Assembly (NCBI GenBank): GCA_036824145.1
Contig: DAITAT010000023.1
Span: 1-28,131 of the forward strand
From: DATMMS01 sp036824145
GTDB taxonomy: Bacteria; Chloroflexota; Dormibacteria; DASZGP01
Direction of reading: 5' to 3'
DNA length: 28,131 nucleotides
The notes beneath the pieces were generated by a model. That model was not told the origin of the DNA. It saw only the letters and a list, made by a program, of their open reading frames with translations, and did not search any database. The first letter of the stretch is position 1. Each line of letters opens with the position of its first letter. Shown here one piece after another: positions 22,093-28,131 of the stretch. The translations under genes and the position numbers were made by a program.

Positions 22093-22764
22093 ATGCCCAT
22101 TTCAAGACACCAGGTGCCAATCCTGGCCGCTGTCGTAATCGCGCTCACCGCCTCGACCGGGTGGTTGCTTGTCGCCGTGCCCCATTCGCACGGCCTCGGC
22201 GGCCTCGGCGGGGCGGCGGTGGTCGACCTCGCCACTGATCTCAAGCTCGAGCAGGCTGCTGCCCTGAATGTGACCGCCACTTCATCCACGTCATCTGCCG
22301 GGGTGCCCGGCGCCAGAGGGCCTCGGCCCCCCGGCCGGCTGATCATCCGCAGCATCGGGGTAAATGCCCCGGTCCTGGGCGTCGGCGTTGACAAGAGCGG
22401 CGCCATGGGGGTGACCAACGAGTCCTACGACGTCGGCTGGTACAACCGCGGCCCTGCCCCCGGGGACAGCGGCGATGCTGTCATCGACGGTCACCTGGAC
22501 TGGTATGACACCTCGCACGCGGTCTTCTTCAACCTTAAGAACGTGCAGATCGGGGACGATGTCGAAGTCCAGCGACTCGACGGCGTGAGCCACCACTTCA
22601 AGGTGACCAAGGTCCAGTCGGTGGCCTATAACGCCACCGTTCCCGGGCTCTTCGTCCCCACCGGGGCCGCCCGCCTGTCGCTGATCACGTGCGGTGGCAA
22701 GTGGGACGTCAAGAAGGGGGAGTATCTCCAGCGCGTGATAGTCGACTCCATCCTCGTCAGCTGA
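22093..22764 (+). CDS. Class F-type sortase (membrane-anchored transpeptidase)
   Basis: Cysteine transpeptidase that would attach or process proteins at the cell surface. After a short basic N-terminus, residues 9-30 form a hydrophobic anchor (PILAAVVIALTASTGWLLVAV), then a Gly/Ala/Ser-rich linker to about residue 80, then the sortase beta-barrel starting RLIIRSIGVNAPVL. The catalytic triad is visible: His134 in IDGHLDW, Cys200 in LSLITCGGKWD and Arg214 in YLQRVIVD. The ITCGG-x-(W/F)-D context and small size (223 residues) fit class F sortases of actinobacteria and Chloroflexi. No LPXTG-type substrate or pilin gene lies nearby, typical for this class. ATG 22093 is chosen over 22081. Confidence 0.9.
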   Translation: MPISRHQVPILAAVVIALTASTGWLLVAVPHSHGLGGLGGAAVVDLATDLKLEQAAALNVTATSSTSSAGVPGARGPRPPGRLIIRSIGVNAPVLGVGVDKSGAMGVTNESYDVGWYNRGPAPGDSGDAVIDGHLDWYDTSHAVFFNLKNVQIGDDVEVQRLDGVSHHFKVTKVQSVAYNATVPGLFVPTGAARLSLITCGGKWDVKKGEYLQRVIVDSILVS

Positions 22765-22816
22765 GGGCCGGCTGATGCTGGTCCAGTTCTTCGCGCCCGA
22801 CGAAGACCGGGGCACA

Positions 22817-22822
22817 TAACAT
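22817..22822 (+). promoter_or_regulatory. Putative -10 element upstream of the dnaE leader ORF
   Basis: TAACAT lies 9 bases before GTG 22832. A second AT-rich patch (TAAACAAT, 22864-22871) lies 7 bases before the dnaE TTG and could be an alternative -10 for a leaderless dnaE transcript. Confidence 0.4.
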
Positions 22823-22831
22823 AGAGGGGTC

Positions 22832-22882
22832 GTGGAGATTGCTTGCCGTTTAGACCTGATCGGTAAACAATCGACGGCTTGA
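22832..22882 (+). other. Putative 16-codon leader ORF coupled to dnaE
   Basis: GTG 22832 opens a frame reading VEIACRLDLIGKQSTA and ends at TGA 22880-22882, which overlaps the dnaE TTG start (TTGA). Length, start codon and overlap geometry are the same as for the helicase leader ORF at 11969, but the peptides are unrelated, so any role would be in the act of translation rather than in the product. Coding is unproven. Confidence 0.4.
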
Positions 22883-25800
22883 GCGACTTCGTTCACCTCC
22901 ATACCCATACCGAATACAGCCTCCTCGACGGCGCCAGCCGGATCGACGAGGTTGTCAAAGCGGCCCAGGCGGCCGGCCAGGGCGCGCTCGCGATCACCGA
23001 CCACGGCTCGCTCTATGGGGTGGTGCCGTTCTACAAGGCCTGCCGCGAAGCCGGCATCAAGCCGATCGTCGGCTGCGAGACGTACGTCGCTCAGCGAAGC
23101 CTCCACGACAAGGAGAGCCGGGTCGACCGTGACCCTCATCACCTGGTGTTGCTGGCGCAGAACGAGACCGGCTACCAGAACCTGATGAAGATGATCACGA
23201 CTGCGCACCTGGACGGCTACTACGTTCGGCCGCGAGTCGACAAGCAGCTCCTTGCCGAGCATTCGGAGGGAGTGATCGCGCTGTCCGCGTGCCTGGCCGG
23301 TGAGGTCAGCCAGCGCGTCATCGCCGGCGATATCGACGGTGCCGTTGAGGTGGCCGAGGAGCACCGCGAGATCTTCGGCGACCGCTATTTCCTTGAGCTC
23401 CAGAACCACGGCATCCCCGAGGAGGACGTCACCCGCACCGGTGTCATCGAGGTTGCGCGCCGCACCGGCATCCCCCTGGTCGCCACCAACGACTCCCATT
23501 ACTCGGCGCGGGGCGACGCGGCGATGCACGACGTGCTGCTCTGCATCCAGACCGGCAAGCGGGTCTCGGACCAGAACCGGATGCGCTTCAGCGGCGACAG
23601 CTTCTACCTCAAGAACGCCGACGAGATGGGCCAGGCCTTCGCCGAGATCCCGGAGGCGGTGGCCAACACCGCCCAGGTGGCGGTGATGTGCGACCTTTCG
23701 ATCGAGCTTGGTGGCATGCTCCTGCCGCGCTACGAGGTGCCCGGGAACCTGACTCCCGACCAGTACCTTCGCTCTCTCTGCGAAGACGGTTTCCGGCGGC
23801 GCTACCCCGAGCCGACCAAGGAGCAGCACGAGCGCCTGGAGCACGAGCTCCAGGTCATCACCGACATGGGCTACGCGGCGTACTTCCTGATCGTCTGGGA
23901 CTTCGTCCACCATGCCAAGACCCATGACGTGCTGGTCGGACCCGGCCGCGGCTCGGCGGCGGGTTCGATGGTCGCCTACTGCCTCGACATCACGACGCTG
24001 GAGCCGCTCCGCTACGGGCTGATCTTCGAACGCTTCCTCAACAAGGACCGCGTGTCGATGCCCGACATCGACATCGACTTCTCGGTTGCCGGCCGCGAGT
24101 CGGTGATCAAGTACGTGACCCAGAAGTACGGCGAGGACCGCGTCGCCCAGATCGGCACCTTCGGCACGATGGCGGGCAAGGCCGCCATCCGCGACGTCGG
24201 CCGCGTCCTGGATATCCCCATCGCCGAGGTGGATCCGATCGCCAAGATGGTGCCCGTCTACCAGGGCAAGACTGTCGGTCTCAAGAAGTCGATGGAGCAG
24301 GTCTCGGAGCTGCGCCAGATCTACGAGTCGGATGCGCGGTACAAGGAGCTGATCGACACCGCGGTCCGCCTCGAGGGCATCACCCGCAGCGTGGGCACCC
24401 ACGCCGCCGGCGTGGTGATCGCGCCGGAGCCGATCGTCAAGTACGTCCCGCTGCAGCGCGGCACCACCGACAAGTCGACCACGGTGACCCAGTACGAGAT
24501 GACCGCGATCCAGGAGCTGGGGCTGCTGAAGATGGACTTCCTGGGGCTGCGCAACCTCGACATCATCGACGCCTGCATCAAGCTGGTTGAGCGCACCCGC
24601 GGTGTCAGCGTCGACCTGGAGGGGCTGCCGCTGGATGACACCGCTACGTTTGAGATGCTCTGCAGGGGCGACACCCTGGGCGTGTTCCAGCTGGAATCGC
24701 CGGGGATGCGGCGTATCCTCACCGCCCTGCGCCCGAGCAAGTTCGAGGACATCTCGGTTGTAATCGCCCTCTATCGACCGGGTCCCATAGAGGGCGGCAT
24801 GATCGACCGCTACATCGCCTGCAAGCACGGCGCCATGGAGCCGGAGTTCCCCCACCCGGCGCTGGAGGGCGCGCTTCGGGAGACGTATGGCGTCATCGTC
24901 TACCAGGAGCAAGTGATGTCGATCGCCAACCTGCTGGCGGGCTTCTCGATGGGGGAGGCCGACATCCTGCGCGCCGCCATGGGCAAGAAGGACAAGCCCA
25001 AGATGGCCAAGCAGCGGGAGAAGTTCGTGCAGGGATGCGCGGCCAACAACATCCCCGAACAGCAGGGGAAGGCGATCTTCGACCTGGTCGAGGTCTTCGC
25101 CGGCTACGGCTTCAACAAGGCGCACACCGCGGCGTACGGCATGATCGCCTATCAGACCGCCTACCTAAAGGCCAACTACCCGATCGAGTACCTCTGCGGT
25201 CTGCTCCAAAACGAAGAGAACCAGGACCGGGTCGCCGCCATCGTGGTCGACTGCCAGGACCACGACATCCAGGTCACCCCCCCGGACGTCAACACCTCGG
25301 AGTCCGCGTTCGCGGTCGTGGGCGACGCCATCGCCTTCGGCATGAAGGGCGTCAAGAACGTTGGCATCCGGGCCATCGAGCTGATCGTCGAAGAGCGCCA
25401 GAAGAACGGTCCGTACGAGTCGCTGCTCGACCTCTGCCTGCGCCTCGACCTGCACGAGGTCAACAAACGCGTGCTGGAGTCGCTGATCAAGTGCGGGGCG
25501 ATGGATTCGCTGGGGGAGAGGCAGCAGCTGCTGATGAGCCTGGACCGTTTCGTCGACCGCGCCCAGGCGATCCAGCTGGACCGGGCTTCCGGCCAGGTGT
25601 CGTTGTTTGGCGACGGGCCGATGGGCGACGAGGCCGAAGTGAGGCTGACGGATGGGGTCGTTCCCGCCGACGACCGCACCCGGCTGGCCTGGGAGCGCGA
25701 GTTCCTCGGCATCTATCTCAGCGACCATCCCCTGCGGCGTGTCGAGGCTGAGCTGCACACCCGAACCGACACCCGCTGCATCGAGATCGTTCCCGAGCTG

Positions 25801-26409
25801 GAGGGATTCGAGGTCCGCATCGGGGGCGTTGTCCGCGAGGTGCGCAAGCGGCCCGATCGCAGCGGGCGGATGATGGCCTGGGTGGAGCTCGAAGACCTCA
25901 CCGGGTCGGTCGTCGTCACAGTGTTCTCGCGAACCCTGGAGCAGGCGGCCGACATCATTCAGCCCGACCGCATCGTCATCATGCGGGCCAAGGTGGACAC
26001 CCGGCGGCGCGGCCGGGACGCCGGCGAGGGCGAGTCGGCGGGCCTGGTGGCAGACCAGGTCTGGGCTTTCGACGAGGCCGACCTCGACCAGTGGCAGCGG
26101 GCCCAGGTGGTGCAGCTGGCCGTCGCCGACGGCCTTCCCCGCACCGTGATCGAGGACCTCAACGCGGTGCTGGCTCAGTTCCCTGGCGTTGATACCGTGA
26201 CCCTGCGGGTGGACGAGGGCTCGCTGGTCACCGAGCTGGAGCTGCCGGTGCGGGTCGAGCCCGGGGAGGAGCTGCGGCAGGCCGTCGAGACCATCCTCGG
26301 CCCGGGCAGCTATCACTGCGAGGTCGTCCGCCGCAAGGTCCTCGAGCGCAAGACCTTCACGCCGCGCCAGCCCCAGCAGCCGGAGCCAGAGTGGGTGGAG
26401 GTGGGCTGA
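22879..26409 (+). CDS. dnaE: DNA polymerase III alpha subunit DnaE
   Basis: Replicative DNA polymerase of the C family, 1176 residues. The N-terminal PHP domain (about 1-280) starts SDFVHLHTHTEYSLLDG and keeps the usual metal ligands: His8, His10, Asp17, His42, Glu67, a His at 87/88, Cys138, Asp205 and His207. Polymerase residues are Asp396 and Asp398 in MPDIDIDF and Asp553 in KMDFLGLRNLDI; GPGRGSAAGSMVAYCL and GYGFNKAHTAAYG are also family marks. A helix-hairpin-helix region and an OB fold (about 975-1040, VRIGGVVREVRKRPDRSG) follow. TTG 22879 gives the canonical N-terminus; no other start does. The stop overlaps the phosphofructokinase ATG (TGATG). Confidence 0.97.
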   Translation: MSDFVHLHTHTEYSLLDGASRIDEVVKAAQAAGQGALAITDHGSLYGVVPFYKACREAGIKPIVGCETYVAQRSLHDKESRVDRDPHHLVLLAQNETGYQNLMKMITTAHLDGYYVRPRVDKQLLAEHSEGVIALSACLAGEVSQRVIAGDIDGAVEVAEEHREIFGDRYFLELQNHGIPEEDVTRTGVIEVARRTGIPLVATNDSHYSARGDAAMHDVLLCIQTGKRVSDQNRMRFSGDSFYLKNADEMGQAFAEIPEAVANTAQVAVMCDLSIELGGMLLPRYEVPGNLTPDQYLRSLCEDGFRRRYPEPTKEQHERLEHELQVITDMGYAAYFLIVWDFVHHAKTHDVLVGPGRGSAAGSMVAYCLDITTLEPLRYGLIFERFLNKDRVSMPDIDIDFSVAGRESVIKYVTQKYGEDRVAQIGTFGTMAGKAAIRDVGRVLDIPIAEVDPIAKMVPVYQGKTVGLKKSMEQVSELRQIYESDARYKELIDTAVRLEGITRSVGTHAAGVVIAPEPIVKYVPLQRGTTDKSTTVTQYEMTAIQELGLLKMDFLGLRNLDIIDACIKLVERTRGVSVDLEGLPLDDTATFEMLCRGDTLGVFQLESPGMRRILTALRPSKFEDISVVIALYRPGPIEGGMIDRYIACKHGAMEPEFPHPALEGALRETYGVIVYQEQVMSIANLLAGFSMGEADILRAAMGKKDKPKMAKQREKFVQGCAANNIPEQQGKAIFDLVEVFAGYGFNKAHTAAYGMIAYQTAYLKANYPIEYLCGLLQNEENQDRVAAIVVDCQDHDIQVTPPDVNTSESAFAVVGDAIAFGMKGVKNVGIRAIELIVEERQKNGPYESLLDLCLRLDLHEVNKRVLESLIKCGAMDSLGERQQLLMSLDRFVDRAQAIQLDRASGQVSLFGDGPMGDEAEVRLTDGVVPADDRTRLAWEREFLGIYLSDHPLRRVEAELHTRTDTRCIEIVPELEGFEVRIGGVVREVRKRPDRSGRMMAWVELEDLTGSVVVTVFSRTLEQAADIIQPDRIVIMRAKVDTRRRGRDAGEGESAGLVADQVWAFDEADLDQWQRAQVVQLAVADGLPRTVIEDLNAVLAQFPGVDTVTLRVDEGSLVTELELPVRVEPGEELRQAVETILGPGSYHCEVVRRKVLERKTFTPRQPQQPEPEWVEVG

Positions 26410-27365
26410 TGAAGATCGGCGTGCTCACCTCAGGTGGAGATGCTCCCGGCATGAACGCGGCCATACGCGCTGTCGTGCGCCGGGCTTTCAACCTCAACTG
26501 CGAGTGCGTCGGCTACCTGCACGGCTTCAACGGCCTCATCAACGGCGAGTGGCGCAAGATGACCCAGGCTTCGGTGGCGGGGATCATCCAGCGCGGCGGC
26601 ACCATCCTGCGCACCGCTCGATCGGCCGAGTTCCACACGGCCGAGGGTCGCGACATGGCGATGGAGACGCTGGCCAGGACCGGCGTGGAGGGGCTGGTGG
26701 TGATCGGTGGCGGTGGCTCGGCGCTGGGCGCAATGGGGTTGGACGGCATGGGAATCCCGGTGGTCAGTGTGCCGAGCACCGTGGACAACGACCTGCTCGG
26801 CACCGACGTCACCATCGGCCACATGTCGGCGGTGGACACCGTGGTCCAGAACGTCAACCGCGTCCGCGACACCGCCACCAGCCACGAGCGCATCTTCGTG
26901 ATCGAGACCATGGGCCGCGATACCGGCCACATCGCCCTCGACGCGGGGCTGGCGTCCGGCGCCGAGTCGATCCTGGTGCCCGAGATCGAGATCCCGCTGG
27001 AGGATGTCAGCCGGCGCATCCTCCGCGCCCACGCCAGGGGCAAGTCGCACAGCATCATCATGATGGCCGAGGGCTACGGACACGGCTTCGACGTCGCCCG
27101 CCAGATCCAGGAGCAGACCGAGCTGGAGACCAGGGTAATTGTCCTCGGCCACCTGCAGCGAGGCGGGTCACCGCTGGCCAGCGACCGCATCATCGCCAGC
27201 CGCCTCGGCGCCCGAGCCGCCGAGCTCCTGGTGGCTGGCCAGCACGGTGTCCAGGTCGGCCTGATCTCGGGCGACTACGTCTCGACCACCCTGGCTGAGG
27301 TCACCTCGCGCCACCGCGAGATCAACCTCCACCTGTACGAGCTGGCCCGCTCGCTCTCGGGCTAG
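26409..27365 (+). CDS. pfkA: 6-phosphofructokinase family protein with altered GGDGS motif
   Basis: Phosphofructokinase A-family protein of 318 residues, expected to phosphorylate fructose 6-phosphate. Present: TSGGDAPGMNAAIR (7-20), STVDNDLLGTDVTIG (123-137) with the catalytic base Asp126, ETMGRDTGHIAL for substrate binding, MMAEGYG, and GHLQRGGSPLASDRI. The ATP/Mg loop, normally IGGDGS, reads IGGGGS (99-104): the Mg-binding Asp (Asp103 in E. coli) is Gly102. The codon is GGT, one base from GAT. The enzyme may therefore be impaired, differently specific or a paralogue. ATG 26409 overlaps the dnaE stop; the frame opens earlier at 26391 but that is inside dnaE. Next to dnaE it has no pathway partners. 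Confidence 0.88.
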   Translation: MKIGVLTSGGDAPGMNAAIRAVVRRAFNLNCECVGYLHGFNGLINGEWRKMTQASVAGIIQRGGTILRTARSAEFHTAEGRDMAMETLARTGVEGLVVIGGGGSALGAMGLDGMGIPVVSVPSTVDNDLLGTDVTIGHMSAVDTVVQNVNRVRDTATSHERIFVIETMGRDTGHIALDAGLASGAESILVPEIEIPLEDVSRRILRAHARGKSHSIIMMAEGYGHGFDVARQIQEQTELETRVIVLGHLQRGGSPLASDRIIASRLGARAAELLVAGQHGVQVGLISGDYVSTTLAEVTSRHREINLHLYELARSLSG

Positions 27366-27371
27366 CCGCCC

Positions 27372-28082
27372 GTGCTGGTAATCCCCGCTGTCGACCTGCT
27401 CGACGGGCGTTGCGTGCGCCTGCTCCGGGGTGACTTCGACAAGGCCACCGAGTACAGTGACGACCCGCTCTCGGTTGCGCGCCAGTTCGCCGAGGGCGGC
27501 GCCCGCCGCATCCATGTCGTGGACCTCGACGCCGCCCGCGACGGTGCGGGCAACGCCGAGGCGGTCGAGGCCATCGTCCGCGAGATCGGCGTGGAGGTCG
27601 AGGTCGCGGGCGGGGTGCGCTCGCAGGGCGACGCCGCCCACTGGTTCGAGGCCGGGGCGGCAATGGTTGTCATCGGCACCCTGGCCGCAGAGGAGCCGGC
27701 CGCCGCCGCCGAGCTCGCCGAGCGCTACCCCGGCCGCGTCTGCGTGGCCCTCGACATGCGGCGGGGCAGCGTCTCGACGCACGGCTGGGAGAAAGCGAGC
27801 GGGGCGACGCTGGAGGACCTCCTGGAGGTGCTCGACGAGGCTCCCCTGGAGAGCTACATCTACACCGACATCGATCGCGATGGGACGATGCAGGGGCCCA
27901 ATGTCGAGGGCCTCGTCGCGCTGATCAAGCGGTCCCGCCACGCCGTCGTGCTGTCGGGCGGCGTTTCCAGCATGGAGGACGTGCGCCGGGCCAACGCCGC
28001 CGGCGCCGCAGGCGTGATCCTGGGTCGCGCGCTATATGAGGGCAAGCTCAGCCTCGGCGAGGCCCTGGCGGCGGCCGGCTAG
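27372..28082 (+). CDS. hisA: Phosphoribosylformimino-5-aminoimidazole carboxamide ribotide isomerase HisA
   Basis: Catalyses the fourth step of histidine synthesis, the Amadori rearrangement of ProFAR. It is a TIM barrel of 236 residues with two-fold symmetry. The catalytic acids are Asp8 in IPAVDLLDG and Asp128 in VALDMRRG; HVVDLDAARDG, VAGGVRS, VIGTLA, THGWEKAS, YTDIDRDGTMQGPN and LSGGVSSMEDV complete the family pattern, including both phosphate-binding GG turns. GTG 27372 starts 6 bases after the phosphofructokinase stop, suggesting co-transcription. In actinobacteria a PriA version also does the TrpF reaction; this cannot be excluded from sequence alone. No other his gene is visible in the remaining 49 bases. 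Confidence 0.92.
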   Translation: MLVIPAVDLLDGRCVRLLRGDFDKATEYSDDPLSVARQFAEGGARRIHVVDLDAARDGAGNAEAVEAIVREIGVEVEVAGGVRSQGDAAHWFEAGAAMVVIGTLAAEEPAAAAELAERYPGRVCVALDMRRGSVSTHGWEKASGATLEDLLEVLDEAPLESYIYTDIDRDGTMQGPNVEGLVALIKRSRHAVVLSGGVSSMEDVRRANAAGAAGVILGRALYEGKLSLGEALAAAG

Positions 28083-28096
28083 CTAACCAACCGGCG

Positions 28097-28131
28097 TTGC
28101 CGAAGGGGCGGATCTGGGCGACCCGGATGGT
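28097..28131 (+). CDS. Possible 5' end of a gene cut by the window edge
   Basis: TTG 28097 opens a frame reading LPKGRIWATRM to the right edge, 14 bases after the hisA stop. A TAACCA lies 7 bases before it, vaguely like the -10 boxes elsewhere. It is too short to identify or to prove coding. Confidence 0.2.
   Translation, partial: MPKGRIWATRM

Noticed and set aside
22291..25125. 944-residue open frame on the - strand opposite the sortase and dnaE
   Set aside because: High GC and the codon pattern of dnaE leave the antisense frame open. The translation has no domain character, and the + strand genes are certain.

Overview
This is a GC-rich stretch (about two-thirds G+C by eye) of a bacterial chromosome, densely packed with housekeeping genes. 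Every protein gene is on the + strand; the only - strand gene is the tmRNA. A GatCAB amidotransferase, HrcA/CIRCE control of groESL, a lone class F-type sortase, very short leaders, and many GTG/TTG starts fit a high-GC Terrabacteria lineage such as Candidatus Dormibacterota, Chloroflexota or a deep Actinomycetota branch. That placement is inference; there is no rRNA here to settle it. I see no phage, insertion sequence, CRISPR array or defence island.

Layout. 1-89: tail of an unknown protein. 133-2070: def, fmt and smpB (N-terminal protein processing, initiator tRNA formylation, ribosome rescue). 2093-3837: an S51 (cyanophycinase/dipeptidase E-like) peptidase and an unusual DnaJ-like protein. 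3905-4274 on the - strand: tmRNA (ssrA), whose tag reads AKNTQSLAFAA. 4408-7123: thiE-thiS-thiG-thiL, thiamine phosphate synthesis. 7129-9773: tsaE-tsaB-rimI-tsaD, the tRNA t6A machinery plus an N-acetyltransferase. 9787-11908: groES-groEL behind a perfect CIRCE operator. 12016-16248: a PcrA/UvrD helicase and NAD-dependent DNA ligase. 16276-17049: a GNAT-like protein of unknown role. 17109-20715: gatC-gatA, a small membrane protein, then gatB. 20720-22033: an RlmD/TrmA-family RNA uracil methyltransferase. 22093-22764: sortase. 22879-27365: dnaE and a phosphofructokinase-like gene. 27372-28082: hisA.

The strongest non-routine signals concern how translation starts. Many genes have a TAnnnT -10 element only 6-10 bases before the start codon, which predicts leaderless mRNAs. 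Three genes (the helicase, the GlsB-like gene and dnaE) instead have that element in front of a tiny ORF whose stop codon overlaps the real start; the helicase and dnaE share the same design (16 codons, GTG start, TGA inside TTGA). thiS and thiG are joined by a relay of overlapping stop/start codons through two mini-ORFs. tsaE and tsaB have no ATG, GTG or TTG that preserves their conserved N-termini, and both appear to start at CTG. Two protein oddities stand out: the phosphofructokinase has Gly where the Mg-binding Asp of GGDGS is expected, and the DnaJ-like protein lacks the G/F linker and usual second C-terminal domain. No clearly new multi-gene system is visible; the region is mostly conserved core metabolism and information processing.
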